From Asparagopsis taxiformis (taxonomy: Eukaryota; Rhodophyta; Florideophyceae; Bonnemaisoniales; Bonnemaisoniaceae): a DNA stretch of 64,000 bases. Of this stretch, positions 52,255 through 61,800 are shown piece after piece (position 1 is the stretch's first letter; every line of letters starts with the position of its first letter). The stretch covers positions 50,781 to 114,780 of the forward strand of contig JALQPE010002610.1 of the NCBI GenBank assembly GCA_030407315.1, written 5' to 3'. The translations under genes and the position numbers were made by a program. The notes below the pieces were generated by a model. That model was not told the origin of the DNA, searched no databases, and worked only from the letters and a program-made list of their open reading frames with translations.

Positions 52255-52713
52255 ATGGCGCACGACGGTGATACCCTTCCTAGCTGGCTGCGCGCCAGTG
52301 TTCCTTCAGGCGAAGAAGCTGCGACGCCGCTACGCACGCCGTCTGCTGCTTCGCGCTTCGCTTCCCCTGCGCCTACGAGCCCCGAGAGCCCGTTTTACCT
52401 TTCCATGGCGCAAGCGTCATCCGCGAGCGCTCCGGTTGCCGCGACGGCGAGTGCGCATAACACGGACGGCGCTGGCGCATCGCCCGATGTCGACGCGACA
52501 GTAGACGTGACCGCCACTCCCGCATCCGCGTCTGGGAGTCGCGCGAACGTCGGTGTGCCCTTGCGGTCTATTCCTGCTCCTTCCTCTGTTTCTCTTCCTT
52601 CTGCTGCGCAACACGTACCCGCCGTCGCCCCGCGTGCGCGCTACGAAGACCCTTCTGCCTTCCGTTTTCTGCCGCGCGCGATACCGACTTGGTCTGAGTT
52701 AGGCCGTGTTTAA
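52255..52713 (+). CDS. GC-rich hypothetical ORF, part A (ends at in-frame UAA)
   Basis: 152 codons from the ATG at 52255, after a long C/T-rich leader. The product is low-complexity, rich in Ala, Ser, Pro and Val; the end is more regular (FLPRAIPTWSELGRV). It stops at TAA (52711-52713), but the same frame reopens at once and continues for almost 400 codons (part B). Base composition and codon use (GCG, CGC, GTC) differ sharply from the AT-rich flanks and match parts B to D, so A-D are probably one unit. No homologue is recognised. Confidence 0.55.
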   Translation: MAHDGDTLPSWLRASVPSGEEAATPLRTPSAASRFASPAPTSPESPFYLSMAQASSASAPVAATASAHNTDGAGASPDVDATVDVTATPASASGSRANVGVPLRSIPAPSSVSLPSAAQHVPAVAPRARYEDPSAFRFLPRAIPTWSELGRV

Positions 52714-53901
52714 TACTTCCCGCGTCGTTTTCAATGGGTGCGTATCGCCGATGTCAACCGCTACGCGGTATTTCCCGGCCACAAGAACACACAGGCCGTG
52801 TGGGACGCGCGGCGTGAAGCGGCACTATGCTACTTAGCCGTACCCACCAATCTTCCATGCGACACTTATTTCCTTGAAGACGCAGTGGACGAGCGGCTTG
52901 TGCGTCATCTGGAGCGACTCCGTACGATGCGTCGCGACGAATTTGCGCATCTTGACCCGTGGGCGGCGGCGCCTAGCGCCGGCTTCCTGTTGGACGGTGG
53001 TGTCCCCTGGAACGAAATCGAACAAGAAGGAGAAGTCAGTGTACCGTGGTTCTTCGACGCGGGGATGCGTTCCGAAGCGCGCCGCGAGTTACGCTTGTGT
53101 CGCTCAACCGGTTACTTCGTCACGTATCGCGACGCGGAGTTTTGCGAGTTCCCCGAGGATCACGTTGGCGCTTTCTTTCCGCGCTACGATCCGTGCGACT
53201 GGCCGGAAGCGCCTGAGTCGTTATCTGTTCCCTTGCCTTGTGTCTTCCATTATGCGCCGTCCGTTCTTCTTGGCCTTGATATTCCTGTGGAGACGCGTTC
53301 TTATTTCTGGGCCGTTGCCCTTAGCGAGTGGGTCGTCATGGTAGCTTGCGCGTGGCTCCATGTCGCGTTCGTTGAGCGCCGCATCGTTCGCTTGAGCGAC
53401 AAACTCGTCGCTGGTATCGAGAGCGTCGGCGCTGCGGCGGTCGTTCGTGGCGGCACGTATTCGGTTACGCATTTAGAAAGTCTTCTGTCGGAGCATCGCG
53501 CGTGTCCTTGGGACGAGACGCCTGTCTTCGACGTCGCCCCGGGTGTGGACTTTAACGAAGGTGGCCAGTGGCTGCCCTGGAGCGCGGAACGCGGCGTGAT
53601 AGACTGGGCGCACGGCGCGCTCGGGGTTCATCGTCATACCGAGATTCCGCACTTGTTGTTGAAGTCCCCGCGTAACCCGTCGCGCGGCGCGTTCGCGCAC
53701 TTGGAAGCGGGTGATGTTGTGACCGTGGACGCCGTCTTGTCGGCCTTGTCTTCCAACGAGTTGCATATGATGCGCGCAACTAATTCGCGCGAGTACGCGC
53801 AATACCTTGGTATGGCTGCGTTATTGGCCGTCGAGCGCCGGCGTTTCCGCGACGGCCGCTATTCGTTATTCCCCTATAAGAAAAGGAATATGTACCCCTG
53901 A
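52714..53901 (+). pseudogene. GC-rich hypothetical ORF, part B (in frame with part A)
   Basis: 395 codons in the same frame as part A, beginning right after its TAA (YFPRRFQWVRIADVNRYAVF). There is no ATG near the beginning; the first in-frame ATG is about 60 codons in. This suggests the TAA is either a single nonsense mutation, read through, or removed from the mRNA. The product is globular in composition, with many Trp, Phe and Arg (for example DTYFLEDAVDERLVRHLERL and SYFWAVALSEWVVMVACAWL, one possible membrane or buried helix). It ends at TGA after FPYKKRNMYP. I recognise no domain. Confidence 0.5.
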
Positions 53902-53915
53902 TATGCTTTAGATGA

Positions 53916-54009
53916 ACCAATGATGTACGTGATATCTCTACTGTACGCAAGAGATACTTCGCTGATGTCCGGGAGATGAGCATATGGACATCTCCCGTCC
54001 ATCATTGGT
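53916..54009. repeat. 94-nt foldback in the AT-rich gap between parts B and C
   Basis: Outer arms ACCAATGATG/CATCATTGGT and inner arms CGGGAGATG/CATCTCCCG, loop AGCATATGGA. The following 100 bases repeat ATGCGGCCATC twice. Composition differs from the GC-rich ORF on both sides, which suggests a small insertion. Confidence 0.65.
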
Positions 54010-54086
54010 GTATCGCTATGCGGCCATCAGCTGAAGAGCAAATGTTCCTTATCCGTCCATCAGAGGAACACCACGCATGTCATAGG

Positions 54087-55354
54087 TACATCATGCGGCC
54101 ATCTTTGGTACATCTTTAAGGCTTACTGGGTTCTCCGAGTCACCTCGGCCTCCTGTCGACATTACTCAGTTGGACGCGGCGCTGCGGGCGGAGTACGTCA
54201 AAGTTTATAACGAACTGCAGGAGTTGAAGAAGTCCATTCCGAGCCAAGACGTCGCCAACGCTTCGGCTGGTGCGGGCGCGAGCGCGGCGGTTGATAGCGT
54301 CGCGGCGTCGAGCGCGGCCGCGGTTATTGACCAGGCAGAGGCGCCTGCGGTGGTGGATGGCGAAGACGCCGTTGCGTTAGCGGGTTGGACGGGCGCGGCC
54401 AACTTGCAAGCACAGATCTCTTCGGCTGAACAAAACCGCGATGAGGCGCTTTCGCGTGTAGCATCGGTTGCCCAAGCTCGAGACGAAGCCCTGGGACGCC
54501 TTGACGTGGTTATCAAGGCCCGCGACGAGGCGGTTAAGGCTCGCGACGATGCGAACGAGGCGCGCGACGAGGCCGTATCGTTCTTGCGCGAGGCCCGCGA
54601 GGCGCTAGCCGCATCCGAGGCTCGCGAGGCCGCGTTGAAGCGTAAGGTCGACGAGGATGCCGTGCGAATCGAGCGCATGCATAAGGATATCGGGGTAATG
54701 CAAAGTCGTGCGGCTACGCAAAAGAAGGAGGTCGAAGATGGTCGCGAAGCGTTGGCGGCCCTCCAGTCTCGCTACGATTCCGCCGGTTCAGCGCAGGAGG
54801 CTGCGCAGCGCGCGTTGGCTGAGGTCTAATCTAATTTAGAGGCGGAGAGAGGTCGGTTGGCTGCTCGAATCGCCGCTGTGCGTGACGGGTATCGCGCTCG
54901 GGAGAGGGAGACCGTTCGTTGGGTTCAAGAAACTATCGAGCGCGCTCATCGCATGGGCTCGGCGTTGAATGACGTCGTCAATTTCATGCAGCGTTCTCCT
55001 GCGGGTTCTGTTGACGAAAGGGAGTCGACTGGCGCGACGCAGTCGGTGAGCGGGTTGCAGGCAGAGGCGACGCGTGGTGCGACGGGAAACGTTGGTTCGG
55101 GTCGTGGCGGGGCGCGTCCCATGACGCGTTCTCGTGCAGCGGCGAGTTCCGCGGGTCGCGCGAAACGTACGGGCATCCCTCCACTTCGGATTGGCGTACA
55201 CGATGGGCGCGTCGTTCGGGTGTTAAATTCCGAGCGGCGACGCGGTCACCAGGCAGATACGGCTTCAAGCCGTGCTCGTTCACGCGGTGCGGCAGCCAGT
55301 TCGTCGAGCCGCCACTCGCGTCGAGACGACGACACGCGCGCGCCTCCGTCCTAG
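54087..55354 (+). pseudogene. GC-rich hypothetical ORF, parts C and D: coiled coil and basic tail, split by in-frame UAA
   Basis: The frame opens at 54087 and reads GFSESPRPPVDITQLDAALR, then continues to TAA at 54827-54829, after which the same frame is open to 55354. Part C has a long coiled coil built of repeated A-R-D-E-A heptad-like units (ARDEALGRLDVVIKARDEAV, then ARDDANEARDEAV). Part D continues the coil (RLAARIAAVRDGYRARERET) and ends in a Ser/Arg-rich basic tail that could bind nucleic acid. There is no ATG at the opening. A polyadenylation-like AATAAA lies at 55396-55401, 42 bases after the stop. Disordered N-terminus, globular middle, coil and basic tail would suit a structural Gag-like protein of a mobile element, but no polymerase or integrase is near. 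Confidence 0.5.
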
Positions 55355-55432
55355 TTATCACTTCTATTTCCTTCCGCGCATTGCATCCTCTTTGAAATAA
55401 ACTCTCACTACTGTGTCTGAAATCGGGCCTGG

Positions 55433-56640
55433 GGCAGTACTGTACGGCAGTAAAATTCACTGCCTGAGGCAGTAAAATTTAGTACTGTAAAAATATAAAT
55501 TAATGCCCTACTTGCCGGCAGTACAGTGCACTGCCCGGAGGCAGTGGCCATGTGCTGCCGACGGCAGTAGAAAGTACTGCCTGGATGTATGACGTGAGGC
55601 AGTGGTGGGAGGCAGTGATAGTTGCTGGATTTAGATTGTCTTTCTGGCAGTGATTTGTGCTACATTGGCCTGTAAAATAAAGTAGTATATTGTGCTGACT
55701 TGGGCAGCACAGGGAGGGAGTAAAATATGCTGTCCAGGAATATGGCCCACGGTAGTACTATTTGGTGGCGTGGGATGCACCGTGTGGCAGTAGAAGCTAG
55801 TGTTTCCGGCAGCGTGCTGTGCTGGCTGCGGGCCCGAATGACGGCAGCACATTTTGCTATATTTAGGTAGTGCCTCGATGTACTGTATGATACTGCCTGC
55901 AGGTCATGGCAGAGGCAGAGAAATGTACTGTATTCTATTATTGGACAAAGCAGTAATTTCTGCTGCTGTGTGGTGCTGCTTTTTTGTACTTACAGGTAGT
56001 GACAAGTCTATGTTCTGGCAGTAGAGTAATGCAGTGGAATATGATGACAGCAGACATGCGACGAGGCTGTGTATTCTACTGCCTGTGGAAGCGAGTGGGG
56101 ACAGTAAATTATGATGTCTGACGAAATGTGTGAAAGCAATGAAATGAGGTGCTGATAGTCTCTGGGAAAAGCTGCCTGATAGTACTGCTTTATGATACGA
56201 AAAGAGCTACCGTACCGTGCTACTTGCCGTGGTGGAAAGTGCTGCCGTGCTCTACTACTTGCGTATGTGTAAATCACTGCCACGCTGTACTGCTCCAGGA
56301 TATGTGAATTGCTGCCCCACAGCACTACAAAAAGTAGTAGATTTTGATGTATTATAGAGCTGTCCAGATCAGCGTAAAGTACTGTCTGAGAGTGTTGTAC
56401 TCGACAGGGGCATAGGACAGTACCAGTTACTGCCTGTGGCAGTGCAGTGTACTACCTGGAAGTGCTACCTGTGGCAGTACATTTCACTACCTGGAACTAG
56501 TGCTTGAGACAGTACAATTTACTGCCGGGAATTCTATACTAAACCAGTAAATTGTAGTGCCCGGCGGTACTAACTCGGACAGAACAGGAAAGTAGTATAA
56601 TATGATGCCTGCGGTAATACTTTCTAGTGCCTACAATTGA
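55433..56640. repeat. 1.2 kb array of degenerate GGCAGTA/TACTGCC palindromic units
   Basis: The half-site GGCAGT and its complement ACTGCC recur throughout. GGCAGT starts at 55433, 55446, 55468, 55517, 55540, 55563, 55598 and 55611, so spacings cluster near multiples of about 11-12 bases. Units such as ACTGCCTGAGGCAGT, ACTGCCCGGAGGCAGT and ACTGCCTGTGGCAGT form short hairpins. The pattern weakens through diverged copies (GGTAGT, GCTGCC) toward 56.6 kb. There is no coding potential. Confidence 0.8.
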
Positions 56641-58560
56641 CGTTTAGGAAGATAAAATCAGGTGCAAATGCCATTCCAGCCGCATGTTCAGGAATCCAGC
56701 TACGAAATGTCGGGCAGAATGGAGTATCTCTCTCGGTAGTCTTCATAGAAACGTATAGGGATAATCAAGTGTGATCTGAAAGGACGTCAAAACTTTTATA
56801 TTGCATGGAAAACGATGCCTAACGGACTGTTTCAGTTCTATCATTAGACTAGACTACTCATCAAATCGAACTATCGTACCTAGAATCTTATTATCTCTAC
56901 AACTAGGAGTAATGTTCAAGCAGCTCTAGTTTCTTGCTATTTGAACATGACATGCTATTTCTGTTCCACCCTATCGGGTGGACAAGGAATAGCATGTGAT
57001 GTTCAGACAGGAAACAAATAAACACAACTATAAATGATCTGAAACCAGTTAGCAATCGGATATAGAAAAGTATCGAAAGCATGGGAACAAAATGAGTATG
57101 AATGGAATGAACAAACTTATCATCATTGAACTATTTTTGCAAGCTTCCATCAAGCCAACTTACAATCAATACCCCTGTGCCAGAATCATTTCGAATCAAT
57201 AGACTAGAAAGAGGATCAGTGCAGAATGATATTCATGGATAGTGCACTATCTTTCCTGGAGAGCATGTGGTAAGAAAGGAAAAAGGGGAAAGATACCTCT
57301 ACGACAACGTACCAGCCTTACCTGCCATCTTCATGATACCCAGATGATGAAATGGTCCTATACGTCGCGCATCAACTGCCTTAAATAGACAGCTCATACA
57401 CCCATAATGACCTCGTCGTAACCAGAAGGCAGATGATTTGGCAGACGATGATGTGGCAGATGATTTGGCAGCGAATGATCTGTCAAATTTTCTGGACGTG
57501 AGAAATTAGCAGAAATTGAAATCATGTCCCTACGCAAAGTCAAAACAACCTAAAATTATTGGTAGTGATATCACTAGGACATATGTCCAGCTGCATACTG
57601 AAGGAGAAACAGCTAATAAATGCTTTAGATTAGAGAAGTAGAAAATTTCATTGAGAATTACAACTGTTTCCTCAAGAATATAAATTTGATTACCATACTA
57701 AGACTATTACTGCGACGCACTGTGCAATATGCTGAAGCGTATTCATAAGTTTTTTTACTGGGGAATTTCTAGTAAATAATGGAAGCATAGCCATTTCATT
57801 CATGAAGAGCAATCAGGAATCTATGTAGTCCTGAAAGCTCACTGAAGAACCCAGAATGGGATAACTAGTCAGATTATAATTGGGTAAATAGGGAACTATT
57901 CTGTATTTTGTTTTCGATATGATGCAACAGTAAGAAAATATAAACAGCATGAGTTACTAACGTTTATCAGCTAGATAAAGACGTATATCACTATTTCATC
58001 CTACTCTTTATGCAGGGGATGATACTAATCAACGATTTTTGTGATGTTCTCTCGATTCTAAAGAGAAGAAATTAAGATTATGTATGTTAGAAGTAGGGGA
58101 AATTGCTAAGCGGCAGGCGATATATCGCACACATATTTTTGTAAGCTGATTACTTCCAGACATTCATCAAAAGCCTTTGTACTGGCTGCAATTGCGAACA
58201 GTTGCGAATTTCGAAGAAAAAATATCTATCTATGTTTGAACGGTGCTGCTCATACTCCCTGAATAGTGAATTTCAAGGCTATTGTAGCGCAAAAAAACTG
58301 CTCTCCTCTTCACTTTCGTGCTCTGACGGAATAGTGACACTACTGCGAGGCTGTGCTGTTTCGAAATCACCATTACGCCAGAGGGAGATGAAATAAAACG
58401 AAATACACAGTTGATATCTTTGTAGAAAGTGAGAAGGATGAATATCGTTGCATTCAAGACATATATTCCTGGTCGGAAGAAATGGGATTCTGGCTTTGGC
58501 ACTTTCTGATTCTATCGTGCATTTTTACTCATTGCCTCATAGTTTTCTGCTGCCTGTGAC
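56641..58560. other. 1.9 kb AT-rich region without features
   Basis: AT-rich sequence with stops in all frames. A near-palindromic stretch AGCATGTGATGTTC / GAACATGACATGCT occurs around 56941-57005 in inverted orientation. No gene or RNA is recognised. Confidence 0.45.
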
Positions 58561-58615
58561 TATGGAGACGGAACTCGGCGCAAGCGCAATACCCGCAGAA
58601 CTTGTTTTGCCCTAA

Positions 58616-58655
58616 GCGCTGTTTGGCAAGAAAGGGATCCCTTTCTTGCCAGCGC
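58616..58655. repeat. Hairpin 1: 28-nt perfect palindrome with extended GCGCT/AGCGC arms
   Basis: TGGCAAGAAAGGGA and its exact reverse complement (58624-58651, centred on GGATCC). Outside, GCGCT/AGCGC pair again across a 3-base bulge. Confidence 0.92.
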
Positions 58656-58701
58656 AGGTCATTTCAGAAAACCGGTCAATCGGTTTTCTGAAAATGACCT
58701 G
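58655..58701. repeat. Hairpin 2: 47-nt inverted repeat with 20-bp arms
   Basis: CAGGTCATTTCAGAAAACCG pairs with the downstream arm ending GACCTG, with one extra T as a bulge and a loop of 6 bases. It begins at the last base of hairpin 1. Confidence 0.9.
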
Positions 58702-58734
58702 CTGTATGCAGTCTGGCCATGGCCACGGGTGTAG

Positions 58735-58970
58735 TTTCACATCTCCGAAACCAGGTGCAGCGCACCCATTGGCCGACACAGCAGCCAGCTCTGCCAGCCA
58801 ATGAGCGCATTGCACCTGGCCGCTGGAACGCAGAAACTATACCCGGTATTATTTTCACATCTCCAGACCAGGTGCAGCGCACCATTGGCCGCACAGCAGC
58901 CAGCTCTGCCAGCCAATGAGCGCATTGCATCTGGCCATTGGGACACTGAAACTATACCTGCGATGGTGGC
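58735..58970. repeat. Two tandem copies of a 118-bp unit with CCAAT boxes
   Basis: TTTCACATCTCC starts each copy, at 58735 and 58853. Both contain GGTGCAGCGCACC, an ATTGGCCG word, CAGCCAATGAGCGCATTGCA and end in GAAACTATACC. The ATTGG and CCAAT words are opposed, as in some CCAAT-box promoters. The CorA-like gene lies about 450 bases downstream. Confidence 0.85.
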
Positions 58971-59423
58971 AGTTTGGGATTTATGGGCACATAATTTATC
59001 AACTTTTTACTACTGTACAGCCAGATGTTGTCCAGTTTTTCATCCATTCACACGTGCCGAAGTCTGCTTCCGCCAAGTCTGTCACAACTACCTATCACAA
59101 GGTTCATGGGAGGAGACAATCTGACACCACGTGCAACTTTGACGCCACGTTCCGCTTTTGGGATGTCGTGATCAATGCCCGACTTTACTGCGACACCCGG
59201 TCAGAGACAGTAGCCGCAACGATTTAATCTACTCACTAGTATATCGTGCATCATTGCAGACGTTCAACCAGTAAATCTTCTTCTACGAAATCATCTCACA
59301 CCACTTCCGCTCTGCCATCGTTCCAAGTCGCCAGCCACCGTTCCATCTTTTCCTACTCTCTTCAGAACTCGTCGTCCATCTCTACACCGCCAACAGTCGT
59401 CATGACCTTCTATTGCCAGCATC

Positions 59424-60448
59424 ATGCTCCGCCAGTCGCAACATCGTCCAACCATATCTCCATTAGCTACTGTCATAGACTATGACTCCACGACCGTTGA
59501 ACATTTTCACTGTCACGACCTATCTACTCTGTCGACCGTGCTGCATACACCATACACAACGCGCTACATCCATGTCCGCCAAATTGAATCGCGCATCTCT
59601 CATCTCCTCGAAAAACACCATCAACTGCATCCTGATGCTCTTCGCGTCGTAGTAACTCCCTCAGCACGCCCATATGTACGACTGTACGAGAACACTCTCC
59701 TTGTCGTTGCCCATCTCCCCGTCCGGAGCAATTTACTCCAAAAAGCACTTCTCTGCACGGACAAAGTGGTCGTTTGGTGCAGTCAGGTCCAAATTCGCGG
59801 ACGCACTCACCTGATCTATTGCTGCACGTCCTCCGCAATAATGTGCACGGTGTCCGAAACAAACAAGTTTCAGACTTGATGTTCGTTCTCATGCATGCCT
59901 TACTGGAAAGCTTCTTCCCAGCGTTGGAGCTTGCAGGCGAGGAACTGGACACACTCGAACAGATCATTTTGTCAGACAGTCCGAGTCTAGCGTTTCAAGG
60001 TAGATGCAACGTTACGTTGCGTATCAAACAGTCCAAGCGATATATTGCTGCCCTCAGAACGAGCATCTGGCCATTGCGCCACTGCCTCATGACGCTCTCC
60101 ATGCTGTCGGAACAATGGCTTTCAGAACATTCAAGTAGACATTTGCGGGATGCGCAAGAAATTTTGTTGTTCATTCTAGACGTTTTGGAGAGTTTACCGG
60201 CTGTGCGCTCATTCCTACTGGAACTACAACTGGCGAGACAAAACAATCGAATGCAGGAAGTTATGCAGACGCTAACAATAGTCACCACAATATTTGTGCC
60301 ATTGACCTTTCTTGCTGGCATTGAAGGGATGAATTTCAAATACATGCCCGAACTGCTCGGCAAGTGGAGTTACAGCATTTTCTGGGTCATTGTGGCTGTT
60401 TTGGTGTTGCTTCAGATTGTAGTTTTTCGGAAGAAGGGCTGGATGTGA
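59424..60448 (+). pseudogene. CorA-type Mg2+ transporter, frameshifted
   Basis: Two overlapping frames together make a CorA-family protein. The first (59424 to about 59790) has the soluble-domain pattern TTRYIHVRQIESRISHLLEK, HQLHPDALRVV and RPYVRLYENTLLVVAH. The second (about 59790-60448) has the long helix, LTIVTTIFVPLTFLAGIEGM leading into the GMN signature (GMNFKYMPELL), the second membrane helix and the basic end FRKKGWM. CorA proteins are pentameric Mg2+ channels of plasma or organelle membranes. The switch between frames, around 59775-59815, has no room for an intron; one base is lost or gained, so the gene is either inactivated or misassembled here. The pore signature itself is intact. 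Confidence 0.8.
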
Positions 60449-60959
60449 GCGCTCAACTATACACCTCATCCCCAATTCGTTGCTCGTCGACGAGCGGGGA
60501 TCCCTCAAAACCTTTTTTTTGAACGAAGCTTCGCTCATCTACAAATGGAACCGATTTCTAGCGGTCGGTGCAGACAAGAGCACAAAAACTTGATTGCGTG
60601 CGTGTCAGGTTCTCTCCGTGCGTCGGCATGCACTCACTAGAAAACGACTTGGATAGGTTTGCCTCCAGTAGCAAGAGAAGCTTACGGCAGAACATTTTTC
60701 GAAGCAAACACATGAGAATAGGCAAATCATGCTTGTGTACATTCCAACATTTGGATTATTGTATGTCCAGCCTACATCAAACGTAAACCGCTATCAGTAT
60801 CCTCGCTACTCCGGCACTTCAAAATCCCTCTTACACAGTCAAGACGTTGCCTTCACTTGTTCGTCTTCGTATGGCTCCTCGATGGCCGGCTCACCGTCCG
60901 CCGGCGCCGTTATCGTTACCATCTGTTCTTTAGCAGTTATGCTGACGTCTTCCATCGCA
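60449..60959. other. Convergent intergenic region
   Basis: It lies between the CorA-like gene and the phosphofructokinase remnant. A T-run of eight bases lies at 60512-60519 and an inverted GAAGCTTCG word near 60523. No gene is seen. Confidence 0.4.
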
Positions 60960-61800
60960 CTAGTTACAGTCGAATCCTAGGATTCGGAGAAGCTTCTTGT
61001 AGGGAGAGACGGCCGAGAGACGTGGTTGATGGGTTGTTGAAATCACACGTTGCCACATTCGGCTTTTCACATCCACTTTCGTTCGTCCGCGATGGTAAAT
61101 TTCCTCCATGGGGATGAGAACGAAAAGTGTGTTGATCAATCCAACGGAAACCCTGAAAAGCCGTACGTGGCACCGTGAACAGCGCTTTGTGCAAGAAGTG
61201 AGCAGTGCAAATTGTCGCTGGCATTAGCAGGGACGGAGCGAATTTCGTAGGTAGGATCGATGAGCTTCAAATTGATCTCCCTTCCACGCTTCTAAAATCC
61301 CCGTTAATCTTATCCTTGAACCACAGACCGACGTCGGGCAAGTGCTTATTCCCTGACGCGTCAAAGCCAGTGGTGACCTGTTCTTTCTCTACAAGTTCTA
61401 GCCCGGCACCTTCGGCAATCCCAATGACCATGTGCCCCTTCGATCGTATCATATCCTCAATGTACTGGAAAAGACCACACTTACCTTCCAGTTCGAATTT
61501 GACCTCAGGAATGAGGCAGCAGCAATCTACATCCCTAGATGCGAGCGTAGAAAACATTACAATCTGACCCGAGTGTCTACCCATAAGTTTCACGAGTCCT
61601 ATTCCGTTAAGTGCACTCCTTGCCTCTGTTTTTGCACACTTGATGCTTCGTTGCGCTTTCTTCCACTGCTGTGTCAAATCCAAAGGACTTGTCTATCAAC
61701 GCAATGTCATTATCAATTGTTTTCGGGATACCTACTACTGCAGCCAAATAGCGGCGGGCCCTGAGTCTTCAAAAATCTTCACAGCACCACGATGGGTACC
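60960..61800 (-). pseudogene. Plant-type ATP-phosphofructokinase remnant, 3' part
   Basis: On the minus strand, from 61800 downward, the family sequence resumes at [12 protein letters not shown], corresponding to the end of the GGDGT motif. It continues with [20 protein letters not shown] and FDTAVE, then [23 protein letters not shown], the LIPEV segment, [20 protein letters not shown] and, near the end, a stretch matching the C-terminal W-x-R region, closing at TAG (60962-60960). At least three frame changes are needed to read it, so the copy is broken. Active plant-type enzymes phosphorylate fructose 6-phosphate in glycolysis. The 5' part lies at 63394-63850, separated by an acetyl-CoA carboxylase fragment. 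Confidence 0.85.

Noticed and set aside
54823..54838. GTCTAATCTAATTTAG at the in-frame UAA of parts C/D as a tiny intron
   Set aside because: Sixteen bases is too short to splice and its removal would shift the frame that is clearly continued.
49419..55401. A complete LTR retrotransposon
   Set aside because: No matching long terminal repeats, primer-binding site, protease, reverse transcriptase or integrase could be seen; only Gag-like composition.
55433..56640. CRISPR array as explanation of the repeated GGCAGT block
   Set aside because: Repeats are short, degenerate and palindromic with no unique spacers of constant length, there are no cas genes, and the context is eukaryotic.
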